Virus record (IMG/VR): IMGVR_UViG_3300005471_000017 | Coordinates: 1-58,215 of that record | Length of the DNA stretch: 58,215 bases | DNA from: a virus | Strand: one strand, 5' to 3' | Shown: positions 49,102 to 56,874 of the stretch, one piece after another | How positions within the stretch are numbered: the stretch's first letter is position 1 | How the letters are laid out: each line of letters begins with the position of its first letter | Notes under the pieces: generated by a model | The model's database searches: none | Told to the model about the DNA's origin: nothing | The model's input: the letters and a program-made list of their open reading frames with translations, nothing else | Translations under genes and position numbers: made by a program

Positions 49102-49671
49102 ATGATTACCAAGTTCCCCTCCACGCCTTCCGCCGCGCCCACTTACCCCTCAGCGGCGGCAAAAATGCCCGGCGTGGCGGGGACGGCGGCCGGCTTCTGC
49201 CGCGAGATAGCCGGCCGCCACCTCTCTTTCCTGCCTCAGTCGGAACCGAAGCGGATCCTGCTCAAAGGATGCGTGGGCGCGATCGGCGCGACCCTGCTGA
49301 CGCTGACTGGTGCGTTCGGCCTCTTCGCCAGCACCGATGCAGTGCCGTGGGTGCCCGCCGCCTTCCTGGGGCTCGCATGCGCCACCGTGGGCTGGATCAG
49401 CGGCCTCGCCGCCGACATGGAGGCTTACGAGAGCCGCCAGCGCCGGGCCGTCAACACAATCTCCGACGAGTTCACCATGGAGATCAGCGATCTGCGGATT
49501 GAACTGGCAGCAGCCCGCAGAGGAATTCACGCCGCTGGAGCCCGCCAAGAGCGAGAGGGTGTTCCAGCGGCCAGCGGGGCAGCGGTGAGAGACCGGGGAG
49601 ACTGCATGTCTCTCACCGCTGATGCCCCGAACGTTCTCCGCCCGCAATTCCCGAATTTCAGGAGGCACTAG
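49102..49671 (+). CDS. Membrane protein with two hydrophobic segments, 189 aa
   Basis: Hydrophobic helices are at about 52-75 (LLKGCVGAIGATLLTLTGAF) and 82-103 (VPAAFLGLACATVGWISGLA). The N-terminus is Pro/Ala-rich and the C-terminal 70 residues are polar, with Arg-rich helices. It could be an early membrane-associated phage protein. No family is recognised. Confidence 0.55.
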   Translation: MITKFPSTPSAAPTYPSAAAKMPGVAGTAAGFCREIAGRHLSFLPQSEPKRILLKGCVGAIGATLLTLTGAFGLFASTDAVPWVPAAFLGLACATVGWISGLAADMEAYESRQRRAVNTISDEFTMEISDLRIELAAARRGIHAAGARQEREGVPAASGAAVRDRGDCMSLTADAPNVLRPQFPNFRRH

Positions 49672-49673
49672 CC

Positions 49674-49973
49674 GTGACGAAAACGATGGGCCAGATCGCC
49701 TACGAGGCCGGTTCAACCTTTCTCGCCCGTGAATATCTCGAAGACGCCACGCCCTGGGAGAACGAATTGCCGGGCGTCGTGGGGCTCTGGGAATCCGGCG
49801 CTGACGCCGTTCTGGAGCAGGCCGCGCGGCGGCTGGTCGCTGCCGCCGAAACCGCCGATGTCGTGCGCTGTGAGCGGGCTGGCATCGGAGGCGTCTCCAT
49901 CTCCCCAACCACACTGGAATGGCGGAAAGCCGCCGAGTTCATCCGCTCCCTCAAAAGAACGCAGGAGGTCTGA
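49674..49973 (+). CDS. Hypothetical protein, 99 aa
   Basis: The GTG at 49674 has an AGGAGG ribosome site 9 bases before it. Contents: TMGQIAYEAGSTFLAREYLE at the start, a helix EQAARRLVAAAETADVVRC, and a C-terminal helix. It shares a general layout with the gene at 56.2 kb (both helical, near 99 residues), though no clear identity is visible. Confidence 0.5.
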   Translation: MTKTMGQIAYEAGSTFLAREYLEDATPWENELPGVVGLWESGADAVLEQAARRLVAAAETADVVRCERAGIGGVSISPTTLEWRKAAEFIRSLKRTQEV

Positions 49974-49975
49974 CC

Positions 49976-50329
49976 ATGGCCTACGAACTGCCCCACCTCT
50001 ACCTTGAGGAAATCCCTCTTCGCTTCGACTCCCTCGGCCGCCTGGAGTTCACCAGGATCAACAACGAAGCCGTGCTCGCAAATTTCGCCGTCCACCTCCG
50101 GGCCGATGCTGACGGCGACTGGGAGATTACCGGCCTCTATATGGGCACCCAGCGCCTTATCCAGGGCACCGAGCTATATCGCCGATGCTTCCAGCAGATC
50201 GAGTCGGAGTGCAGCGGGGCCATTCACGATCACGTCCAGGAGCACCTCACGGCCGCCATCGAAGGCGCTGACCTCGGCTACGACAAGACCCGCCCGCGCA
50301 CCCTGGCATTTGAGCTTGAGGTGGCGTGA
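49976..50329 (+). CDS. Hypothetical phage protein, 117 aa
   Basis: GGAGG lies 8 bases before the ATG. The fold looks like a single alpha/beta domain (PHLYLEEIPLRFDSLGRLEF, FAVHLRADADGDWEITGLYM). It overlaps the next start (TGATG). There is no family. Confidence 0.5.
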   Translation: MAYELPHLYLEEIPLRFDSLGRLEFTRINNEAVLANFAVHLRADADGDWEITGLYMGTQRLIQGTELYRRCFQQIESECSGAIHDHVQEHLTAAIEGADLGYDKTRPRTLAFELEVA

Positions 50330-50520
50330 TGGGCGACGTCGGCGATTATTGGCGCGACCATCGCGAGCACAAGAAACAGCAGCGCCGCCAGATGGTCGAA
50401 TGTCAGGGCTCGTGCGCGGGACATTGGTCGAGGCCAAACCCGAACCCGCCCAAGGTCTTTCCCGGTCAGAAATGCCATCGCTGCGGATGGCAGGCTCCGA
50501 AGGCGGAGCGCCGCTCATGA
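50329..50520 (+). CDS. Small zinc-ribbon-like protein, 63 aa
   Basis: A basic protein with a possible metal site: CQGSCAGH near 25 and CHRCGW near 49. It opens at ATG 50329 overlapping the previous TGA. The role is unknown; similar zinc peptides are common in phage early operons. Confidence 0.5.
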   Translation: MGDVGDYWRDHREHKKQQRRQMVECQGSCAGHWSRPNPNPPKVFPGQKCHRCGWQAPKAERRS

Positions 50521-50606
50521 CCGGTAATCCGATCCTGGACCATGTGCTCGGGCACATCGAGCGCGACGAATATTTGCGGCAGCTCGCAGAGGGAGAAGGC
50601 GAATGA
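50517..50606 (+). CDS. Micro-protein, 29 aa
   Basis: An ATG at 50517 overlaps the previous stop, and its TGA overlaps the start of the ATPase gene at 50603. It encodes MTGNPILDHVLGHIERDEYL and a short acidic end. The perfect ATGA coupling on both sides suggests a real peptide or a leader that feeds ribosomes to the ATPase. Confidence 0.55.
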   Translation: MTGNPILDHVLGHIERDEYLRQLAEGEGE

Positions 50607-51889
50607 GCAGGTTCAAAACGGCGACCGCGAAACCGACCCATTTGAAGTCCGCTTTCATGGGATTCCAGGGCGCGGGCAAGACGCTGACTTCTGTGAAACT
50701 GGCGATCGGTCTCATTCAGTTGATGCGCAAGCGCAAGATACCCGACGCCGAAAAGCCGGTGTTCATGGTCGACACCGAGCGCGGCCACCTCTGGATCAAG
50801 CCGCTGTTCGATGCTGCGGGAATTGAACTGCAGGTGGACCAGACGCGCGCGTTCGCAGATTTGCGCGCTGATATGGAGGACGCGATTGAGAATGCGAGCC
50901 TGCTGCTGATCGACAGCATCACGGCCCATTGGATCGAGTTCTGCGAAGCCTACAAGGCCAAGAAGAACCGCAAGCGCGGCCTGGAGTTCCAGGACTGGGG
51001 CTACCTCAAAGAGGAGTGGCGCAAGGGCTTTACCCAGCCGTTCCTGAATTCCCCGCTGCACATCATCTTCTGCGGCAGGGCCGGATTTACCTATGAGCAT
51101 TACACTGACGACGCCGGCAAGAAGCAGATTGAGAAATCCGGGGTGAAGCTCAAGGCGGAGGGCGAGTTGGGCTTCGAGCCGAACCTGCTGGTCTATATGG
51201 ACCGCGAGCAGGACATCGAAACCAACGTTGTCACCCACGTCGCGCATGTGCAGAAGGACCGCCGGCCGGACGCCAAGTCGCTCGACGGCAAATCCTTCCA
51301 GAACCCGACGTTCCAGACCTTCCTGCCGCATATCGAATATCTCGATCTGGGCGGCCAGAACTCAGCCATGGATACCTCGCGCAGTTCGGTGTCGATGATC
51401 CCTGTCGATGCCCGCACCGAAAACAACGAGACGCGCCGTCAGATCGTTCTGGAGGAGATCGGCAACCTGCTGGCATCGACATATGCCGGGCGCACGGACG
51501 CGGCGCAGCAGGCGAAGAAGGATGCCATCGCCAAGTTCCTCGCCCCGACCTGGAAAGAGGTCGAGAGCCTGATGCCGCTCGACGAGATGCGCATCAAGTT
51601 CAACAACATGCATCTGGCGCTGACCGGAAAGCCGTCGCGCTACGGCGAGGTGCTGATCGACGACGGCATTCCCGAAGCCGGCGGCGCGCCTTCCGGCCTT
51701 GCCTTGTTGATCGGCCGCTATGAGAGCGCCGGCGACATGACCGAGTTGAACGAGGTCAACACCAAGTCCCATGCTTTCCTCAACGAACTCAGCGAGGACG
51801 ACCGCGAGAAGGCAAATAATGCCTACGCGACCGCGGCGCGCCGGCTGATCAAGAACGCCAGCGTCAATGGCGAGGCGGTGTTCGCATGA
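50603..51889 (+). CDS. RecA-like phage ATPase (Sak4-type recombination protein), 428 aa
   Basis: Walker A is GFQGAGKT at 20-27 and a Walker B-like SLLLIDSITAHW near 97-108. Between them, VFMVDTERGHLWI fits the second strand. The core resembles phage Sak4 or AAA RecA-fold single-strand annealing proteins. The C-terminal 150 residues (SSVSMIPVDARTENNETRRQ onward) are helical. It would act in phage recombination with other early genes. It is preceded by a 29-residue coupled peptide. Confidence 0.8.
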   Translation: MSRFKTATAKPTHLKSAFMGFQGAGKTLTSVKLAIGLIQLMRKRKIPDAEKPVFMVDTERGHLWIKPLFDAAGIELQVDQTRAFADLRADMEDAIENASLLLIDSITAHWIEFCEAYKAKKNRKRGLEFQDWGYLKEEWRKGFTQPFLNSPLHIIFCGRAGFTYEHYTDDAGKKQIEKSGVKLKAEGELGFEPNLLVYMDREQDIETNVVTHVAHVQKDRRPDAKSLDGKSFQNPTFQTFLPHIEYLDLGGQNSAMDTSRSSVSMIPVDARTENNETRRQIVLEEIGNLLASTYAGRTDAAQQAKKDAIAKFLAPTWKEVESLMPLDEMRIKFNNMHLALTGKPSRYGEVLIDDGIPEAGGAPSGLALLIGRYESAGDMTELNEVNTKSHAFLNELSEDDREKANNAYATAARRLIKNASVNGEAVFA

Positions 51890-52392
51890 TACCGCTGGCC
51901 TTTCGATGGGATGGCGAGGCGATGCAAATTATTCGCCATCACGCCAAACAAGCGGATGCACGCTTCGTGATCGGCGAGGTTTACCATCTCGACGAGATCC
52001 ACGAGAGGTCGTCCAAGTCGCACGCGCAATATTTCGCGGCACTTCGCGAGGCGTGGCTCAGCCTCCCCGATCACCTCGCCCAGCAGTTCCCGACGCCGGA
52101 GTCGCTCCGCAAGCACGCGTTAATTCGCACCGGCTTCCGGGATGAGCGCTCCATCGCGGCCTCCTCCCGCGCGGAGGCCCTGCGGCTCGCCAGCTTCATT
52201 CGGCCGATTGATGACCACGCCATCGTAACCGTCACCGGCTCGCTGGTGGTCGTCTACACGGCGAAATCGCAGTCGTACCGGCAGATGGGCAAAGCCAATT
52301 TTCAGCGTTCAAAGCAAGCCGTTCTCGACTTCGTGGACGACCTTCTCGGCGTAGCCAAGGGCGAAACGGAAAGAGCGGGAGCGCACGCATGA
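51886..52392 (+). CDS. DUF1367/NinB-like phage protein, 168 aa
   Basis: Recognisable parts are GEVYHLDEIHERSSKSHAQY at residues 30-50, then FAALREAWLSLPDHLAQQFP and ESLRKHALIRTGF. In alphaproteobacterial phages this arrangement is often called a recombination-associated or DUF1367-like protein. It overlaps the ATPase stop (ATGA). The name is tentative. Confidence 0.5.
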   Translation: MIPLAFRWDGEAMQIIRHHAKQADARFVIGEVYHLDEIHERSSKSHAQYFAALREAWLSLPDHLAQQFPTPESLRKHALIRTGFRDERSIAASSRAEALRLASFIRPIDDHAIVTVTGSLVVVYTAKSQSYRQMGKANFQRSKQAVLDFVDDLLGVAKGETERAGAHA

Positions 52393-52853
52393 CCAGAGAG
52401 ACAGAGATCAACGAGCGCCCCGAAATCCCTGATGTCGTGAAGGCTCGCCGACCCAGGCCAGAGCGCTGCGCCATCGAGACCTTCAACCTCCCCAATGACT
52501 GGCAAGTCGTGGCTTGGGAAAAGGTGGGGATGGATGAGCGCGGGGATTACCAGCACCTGGAAATGAAGGGCGGCGTCTACCGGCACACGATTGAGAAGGG
52601 CAAGCGCAAGGGCGAGCCGGACTACAAGAGGCCGGAGCCGGGGACCGTCGCCACGATCAGCGTCACTCCTGGCCAGATCGAAGCTTGGCTCGACCGCTGG
52701 GAGATGGAAACGGGCTATTGCCACAAATGCGATGGGACGGGGTTCGAGTGGTCCGGCTGGAGCGCACAGCACGGCCATAGATACCGCAGCTGCGACCGTT
52801 GCAAGCAGACAGGACGCTCGCTCCCCACACCGCCTAGCGGAGGTGAGGGATGA
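52389..52853 (+). CDS. Zinc-finger-containing phage protein, 154 aa
   Basis: A central ATISVTPGQIEAWLDRWEME leads to CHKCDGTG near 116 and CDRCKQTG near 136, a DnaJ-like CxxCxGxG pair that can bind zinc. The N-terminal half contains RCAIETFNLPNDWQVVAW. The function is not known; similar proteins sit in early phage operons. Confidence 0.55.
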   Translation: MTRETEINERPEIPDVVKARRPRPERCAIETFNLPNDWQVVAWEKVGMDERGDYQHLEMKGGVYRHTIEKGKRKGEPDYKRPEPGTVATISVTPGQIEAWLDRWEMETGYCHKCDGTGFEWSGWSAQHGHRYRSCDRCKQTGRSLPTPPSGGEG

Positions 52854-52996
52854 CCCTCGGAGCCGCACTCAGCGTTATCGGCATCGCCCTCCTGCTCTCC
52901 GCGATCTTCGTCACCCTGATGCAGATCAACGGGCACCTGAAGACCATCGTCAAGCTTTGGCAGCCGCGCGATGAGGGCAATGGGGGTGAGGAATGA
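52850..52996 (+). CDS. Single-span membrane protein, 48 aa
   Basis: The ATG at 52850 overlaps the upstream stop. Hydrophobic residues 5-24 (AALSVIGIALLLSAIFVTLM) form one membrane helix, followed by a polar tail. It overlaps the next gene by ATGA. Confidence 0.55.
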   Translation: MTLGAALSVIGIALLLSAIFVTLMQINGHLKTIVKLWQPRDEGNGGEE

Positions 52997-53247
52997 GCAG
53001 CCTCCTCGCCGAAAGGCTTCGCCGATCTCCCCCGCAAAGTCAGGAGGAGTGCGTCGCCATCACCGTCCGCCAATGCCTCGCGGCCTATGGCCCGGCCACA
53101 CGCGGCTGGCAGATGAGAGGCTACTGCCACGGCCTCGTCAAGGGATTGTTCGGCGAGGCTTGGGACCGTGCGGACAAGGCCGAAAAGCTCCGCTGGTACC
53201 GCATGGCCGTGGAGCAATACCAGATTGCTATCGGAGGGCGGCTATGA
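52993..53247 (+). CDS. Hypothetical protein, 84 aa
   Basis: Helical and basic: LAERLRRSPPQSQEECVAIT, then CHGLVKGLFGEAWDRADKAE. No recognised family. It overlaps both neighbours by 4 bases. Confidence 0.5.
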   Translation: MSSLLAERLRRSPPQSQEECVAITVRQCLAAYGPATRGWQMRGYCHGLVKGLFGEAWDRADKAEKLRWYRMAVEQYQIAIGGRL

Positions 53248-53621
53248 CCCGAGTCCTCATCTGCGGCGGCCGCGATCTCGATAGCGCCGATGTCGTCAAT
53301 TACCTGAACAGGTTCGCGCAATGCGACATCACCGAGGTGCTCGGCCACGGCGCATGGCCAGTAAAGGCCGTGATGCACGGCGGCGCGAGCGGCGCAGATG
53401 AAGGCGCCGGCCGTTGGGCTGAGAGCGAGGGCATCAAGCCCCTCGTGTTCCGCGCCGCCTGGAAGCGCTATGGCAAGGCCGCCGGACCGCGCCGCAACGC
53501 CATCATGCTGGACCAGGGCAAGCCTGATCTGGTGATCGCGTTCCCCGGAGGCAAGGGCACACAGAACATGACGGATCTAGCGCGGGCCGCAGGCGTGCCA
53601 GTGATCGAGGTGCGGCCATGA
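53244..53621 (+). CDS. SLOG-domain protein (YspA-type), 125 aa
   Basis: The ATG at 53244 begins MTRVLICGGRDLDSADVVNY. It shows the SLOG signature: MHGGASGADEGAGRWAESEG near 48, GPRRNAIML near 82 and DLVIAFPGGKGTQNMTDLA near 97. SLOG proteins bind nucleotides or nucleotide-derived ligands and appear in immune and stress systems; phage YspA-like forms are common. The ligand is unknown. Confidence 0.8.
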   Translation: MTRVLICGGRDLDSADVVNYLNRFAQCDITEVLGHGAWPVKAVMHGGASGADEGAGRWAESEGIKPLVFRAAWKRYGKAAGPRRNAIMLDQGKPDLVIAFPGGKGTQNMTDLARAAGVPVIEVRP

Positions 53622-54046
53622 AAACCCGCCAGATCGCCCCGCGCAAGCGCGACGAAAAACCCCGTTCCCGCCTCACCGAGCGCAAGGTGATCGGCGTCCT
53701 GATCCAGCAGGGCGCTATCATCCCCTGCGGAATCTGCCGGCTCGCCTTCACCGTCGATGACGTTCCCTACGTCGAGCGTGACCACGAGCGCTGCGAGCAT
53801 TCCATGCACGAGGACGACGTCGCGGCCGGCGAGTGGGAAAAGCTTGAGGCTCATCGCTACGTGCACGGCCGCCTCGACCCGCGCCACCCGTGCCACGCGG
53901 ATAAAACCCGCCAGGACCGCAAGATCAAGGCGAAGTCCGATCGCATTCGCGGCATCACCAAGCAAGGGCCGAAGGCCAAGATCCGCTCCCGACCTTTCCC
54001 GACGCCGGAGCAACGCCAGGCGCTGAGAGATCGATACACCAGATGA
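53618..54046 (+). CDS. HNH endonuclease-like protein, 142 aa
   Basis: CGICRLAF near 38 and YVERDHERCEHSMHEDD near 52 form the first HNH part, and HPCHADKTRQDRKIKAKSDR near 88 the second. It stops 22 bases before the inserted tnpB element's left palindrome. HNH proteins in early operons may cut DNA or aid packaging. Confidence 0.75.
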   Translation: MKTRQIAPRKRDEKPRSRLTERKVIGVLIQQGAIIPCGICRLAFTVDDVPYVERDHERCEHSMHEDDVAAGEWEKLEAHRYVHGRLDPRHPCHADKTRQDRKIKAKSDRIRGITKQGPKAKIRSRPFPTPEQRQALRDRYTR

Positions 54047-54068
54047 CCATGTTTTCGAGACGCGCATG

Positions 54069-54088
54069 CCCCGGCGTTCAGGCCGGGG
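54069..54088 (+). repeat. Left-end palindrome of the tnpB element
   Basis: Seven-base arms CCCCGGC and GCCGGGG with a 6-base loop GTTCAG. It lies 26 bases before the tnpB start codon. Confidence 0.75.
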
Positions 54089-54114
54089 ATAGCGGCTCCG
54101 AGCGGAGCGAGACG

Positions 54115-55158
54115 ATGCGGCTAACGTATAAATTCAGGCTTCGCGATAAGCACGCCGCTGAATTGAATCGGCAGGCGCGCGCGGTGAACGTGGTCTGGAA
54201 CTATTTGAACGAAACGCAGCAGAAAGCCGCCCAGGCTAGGCGCAAATGGCTCACGGCCGTCGATCTGATGCAGCTCACCGCCGGCGCCGGAAAGCTGCTC
54301 GATCTCCATGCGCACACGATCCAGAAGGTCTGCCAGCAATACGACCGCTCGCGCAAGGCAAAACGCAAACCGTGGCTCCGCTGGCGGGGGCGCAAGTCGC
54401 TCGGCTGGGTGCCTTATAATTCCGGCCATGTCACCTTCGACGGTCAGACATTCAAATTCCGCGGCGTTCGCTACGAAACGATGCATCTGCGCGACCTGCC
54501 GGCAGGCGCAAAGATCGGCGCGGGCTCATTCAATCAGGACAGCAAGGGCCGCTGGTACCTCAATTGCCCGGTCGAAGTCGCGACCGCAGACCACGCGCCG
54601 CTGACCCTCGTTGGCATCGATCTTGGCCTGAAAGATCTCGCCACGCTCAGCGATGGCCGCAAGATCGAGACGCCGCGCTTTTACCGGAAATCCGAGGCAG
54701 CGCTGGCGACCGCGCAGCGCGCCAGGAAGACCAAACGCACCCGCGCCATCCACGCCAAGATCGCGGCCCGGCGCAAGGATTTCATGCACAAGGCCAGCGC
54801 GGCGCTGGCGAAGGAATACGGCCTCATCGTCATTGGCGATGTGAGCCCGTCAAAACTGGCTCAGACCAAGATGGCAAAGAGCGTGCTCGATGCCGGATGG
54901 TCGGATCTCAAGCGCAAGCTCTCGTACAAAACGCATTTGCGAGGCGGGGCTTGCCTTGAGGTTTCCGAGCGACTGACCACCCAGACCTGTTCGGCGTGCG
55001 GATCGCTTCCGCCGTCGCGGCCGAGAGGTATCGCAGGTCTGTCTAAGAGGGATTGGGTTTGCGACGACTGCGGAACGGTCCACGACCGCGACGTAAACGC
55101 CGCCATCAATATCCTCCGTGTGGGGCAACACACGCTTGCAGAAGGAGCCCGGCCATGA
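54115..55158 (+). CDS. tnpB: TnpB-like RNA-guided nuclease homologue, 347 aa
   Basis: The ATG at 54115 gives MRLTYKFRLRDK, the normal family start. RuvC-I is GIDLGLKDLATL near 169 (Asp present). RuvC-II, usually V-V-E-D-L, reads LIVIGDVSPSKL near 240, so the canonical Glu is Gly here. A conserved-looking Glu (LEVSERLTTQTCSACG) lies further on. A zinc ribbon CSACG ... CDDCG and RuvC-III VHDRDVNAAINIL (Asp present) close the protein. Either a relocated catalytic Glu is used or the protein is nuclease-dead. It reads through into the right end of the element. Confidence 0.85.
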   Translation: MRLTYKFRLRDKHAAELNRQARAVNVVWNYLNETQQKAAQARRKWLTAVDLMQLTAGAGKLLDLHAHTIQKVCQQYDRSRKAKRKPWLRWRGRKSLGWVPYNSGHVTFDGQTFKFRGVRYETMHLRDLPAGAKIGAGSFNQDSKGRWYLNCPVEVATADHAPLTLVGIDLGLKDLATLSDGRKIETPRFYRKSEAALATAQRARKTKRTRAIHAKIAARRKDFMHKASAALAKEYGLIVIGDVSPSKLAQTKMAKSVLDAGWSDLKRKLSYKTHLRGGACLEVSERLTTQTCSACGSLPPSRPRGIAGLSKRDWVCDDCGTVHDRDVNAAINILRVGQHTLAEGARP

Positions 55159-55409
55159 GTGGACAGGAGCAGAAGCCCCGTCCTTCAGGGCGGGGAGTTG
55201 TCACCCCAGTGAAATTCTCTATCGGCCTCGGCCTCGCCGCCGGCTGGATCACCTTCTCAGGGCTTATGGGCCTTCAGGTGCCGTTCTGGGGATCGATGTT
55301 CTGTGCGTCGGTCGCGGCCGTCCTCGCCTTCCTCCATCTCCTGCCGGGAGAAATCTACAAGCAGGCTGATGCCGAGGAAGATCGGCAGAAGCGCGAGGGG
55401 GTGAGATGA
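55155..55409 (+). CDS. Small membrane protein whose start was replaced by the element, 84 aa
   Basis: The ATG at 55155 overlaps the tnpB stop and its first 18 codons come from the element's right end (MSGQEQKPRPSGRG is translated hairpin sequence). The likely original start is the GTG at 55209, giving VKFSIGLGLAAGWITFSGLM, two hydrophobic helices and a charged tail. It precedes the next gene by ATGA overlap. Confidence 0.55.
   Translation: MSGQEQKPRPSGRGVVTPVKFSIGLGLAAGWITFSGLMGLQVPFWGSMFCASVAAVLAFLHLLPGEIYKQADAEEDRQKREGVR
55176..55195 (+). repeat. Right-end palindrome, likely part of the guide RNA
   Basis: Arms CCCCGTCC and GGGCGGGG with one G-U pair and a TTCA loop. It lies 17 bases after the tnpB stop codon. 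In IS200/IS605 elements the guide (omega) RNA ends at such a structure. Confidence 0.65.
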
Positions 55410-55768
55410 CCAGGATCAGCCCCTTCGTACGCGATCGGGCGATTTCGACGAAGACCGCCGGATCCCATTCTGAGAGAGGCAAGACGATGACCGAAGACAC
55501 CGCCACCGAGATCGCCAGCCTCAAGCAATCCCTCGCTGAGGCAGAGGGACAGATCCAGCATCTGGAGCAGCGCTTGAGCGAGGCGACGGAGATCATCCGC
55601 CCCTTCGCCGCCATCCCGCCCGTCACCCTGTCCGAACTGGACCAGATTCCGCTCTATGCGGCTCATTACTGGGCGGTCGTTGGCCGGCCGGACAAGAGTC
55701 ATTTCACCAGGGAGGATCTCGCCCGCGCCAGAGCCTTCCTCGCCACGATGGGTGATCGCCATGAGTGA
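55406..55768 (+). CDS. Coiled-coil-containing hypothetical protein, 120 aa
   Basis: GAGGGGGTGAG precedes the ATG at 55406, which overlaps the previous stop; an internal ATG at 55487 is an alternative. Residues 33-60 (TEIASLKQSLAEAEGQIQHL and on) form a heptad helix. The C-terminal half contains LSELDQIPLYAAHYWAVVGR. Phage early-operon protein of unknown role. Confidence 0.55.
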   Translation: MTRISPFVRDRAISTKTAGSHSERGKTMTEDTATEIASLKQSLAEAEGQIQHLEQRLSEATEIIRPFAAIPPVTLSELDQIPLYAAHYWAVVGRPDKSHFTREDLARARAFLATMGDRHE

Positions 55769-56246
55769 CGAAACCCTCTTCAGTGTCTGCTATCGCACCG
55801 GCCCGATCACCAAGGCCGATTACGATGAGGCCATAGAGGCGCTTCAGAACGCCCGCGACCTCACTGACGCCACGGGCTGCCCGGTTTGCCATGACAGCCA
55901 TTCGGCGGCGCAGTGTCATCACAATCCGCTCGTGCTTGCGCGCCACTGGGCCGCCGCCACCAATGTGTGGGCCTGCTACCACTGCGGCTTCGTCGCGACG
56001 AACGACCAAGAGGCGCTAGAACATTTTGGACCGGCCAATTCCTCGCTCGACCCGAAATGCCTTCGAGACGCAGAGATTCGCATCTCCAGCCTCGCCGGCA
56101 TGATCATGCGGATGTGCCGCCGCCTGGACCGCTTCGACCCAGACACGAAGGTCCGCAACCAGGCCGTGGATCTGCTGAAGCGCTATGGCCTTTGCTCGCC
56201 GCTGCGGACAGACAGCGCGCCCGACCATAAGGAGCAGCAGGCATGA
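55761..56246 (+). CDS. Zinc-ribbon phage protein, 161 aa
   Basis: The ATG at 55761 lies inside the previous gene's end (8-base overlap). GCPVCHDSHSAAQCHHNPLV near 39-58 and WACYHCGF near 70 form a likely zinc site. A helix-rich region follows, then SLAGMIMRMCRRLDRFD near 110. The function is unknown. Confidence 0.5.
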   Translation: MSDETLFSVCYRTGPITKADYDEAIEALQNARDLTDATGCPVCHDSHSAAQCHHNPLVLARHWAAATNVWACYHCGFVATNDQEALEHFGPANSSLDPKCLRDAEIRISSLAGMIMRMCRRLDRFDPDTKVRNQAVDLLKRYGLCSPLRTDSAPDHKEQQA

Positions 56247-56542
56247 GCGAGAAGACTCCAGGCGAGATTGCATGCGACGCCTTCGCAGCGCACCTGATAT
56301 CGGTGCCATTAGGTGGCGTTATCTGCGGAGGCGGACTGAGCACGTCCTGGTCCCAGTATAGCGAACTGGGAAAGGCGGCTTGGGAGGCTGCGGCCGCCGT
56401 CATCCGCGCGGACGCTATCGAGGAATGCGCGAAGGTCGCCGACGCTTATCTGAAAGACGGCGATTGGGATGCAGACACTTGCGAAGCTATCGCGCGCAAT
56501 CTTCGCGCCATGAAATCCTCCTCCGAGGGAGACGCGTCATGA
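56243..56542 (+). CDS. Hypothetical protein, 99 aa
   Basis: ATGA overlap with the upstream gene. EKTPGEIACDAFAAHLISVP leads to a helical AADAIEECAKVADAYL-type end. Similar small helical proteins are frequent in phage early operons. No assignment. Confidence 0.5.
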   Translation: MSEKTPGEIACDAFAAHLISVPLGGVICGGGLSTSWSQYSELGKAAWEAAAAVIRADAIEECAKVADAYLKDGDWDADTCEAIARNLRAMKSSSEGDAS

Positions 56543-56874
56543 GCCCGATTGAGGTGATGGCGAAGGCCATAGCCAAGGAAGACTGGGGCCACGATCGCGC
56601 CGGCGGGCCTTGGGGCGACGAGCTCTGGGAGCGCCAGCTTAGGGGCTATCGCGAACTCGAAGCCTCAGATGAGCCCTTCTTCATCAAGGAGTCGCACTAT
56701 CTGCACGGCATCTTCCGGAAGGCGCGTGCTGCGCTGCTGGCGCTCGCCGAGGCGGAACTGCCCGAGAGATTTTCCGAAAGATCCGCGCCGGCATTGATGT
56801 TTCGGGCCATGCTCCGCGAAATCGCACAGGACCACCCCAGCACATCTACCAGAGATACGGAGGGGGCAGGATGA
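56539..56874 (+). CDS. Hypothetical protein, 111 aa
   Basis: ATGA overlap with its neighbours on both sides. Begins MSPIEVMAKAIAKEDWGHDR, has a Trp-rich ELWERQLRGYRELEA segment and a helical AALLALAEAELPERFSERSA end. Role unknown. It is the last gene before the excisionase-like gene. Confidence 0.5.
   Translation: MSPIEVMAKAIAKEDWGHDRAGGPWGDELWERQLRGYRELEASDEPFFIKESHYLHGIFRKARAALLALAEAELPERFSERSAPALMFRAMLREIAQDHPSTSTRDTEGAG

Larger units (their letters stand above)
54069..55195 (+). mobile_element. IS200/IS605-type (IS1341-like) element carrying tnpB only
   Basis: A palindrome at the left (54069-54088: CCCCGGC-GTTCAG-GCCGGGG) and one at the right (55176-55195: CCCCGTCC-TTCA-GGGCGGGG) bracket a single tnpB gene. 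These are typical subterminal hairpins of the family; there is no tnpA, so movement would need a helper. Exact ends beyond the hairpins are not visible. The right end reads into the next gene and replaces its 5' end. A guide RNA is expected to overlap the 3' part of tnpB and the right hairpin. Confidence 0.8.

Noticed and set aside
50174-51331. 385-codon minus-strand frame
   Set aside because: Opposite the RecA-like ATPase with Walker motifs and operon coupling.
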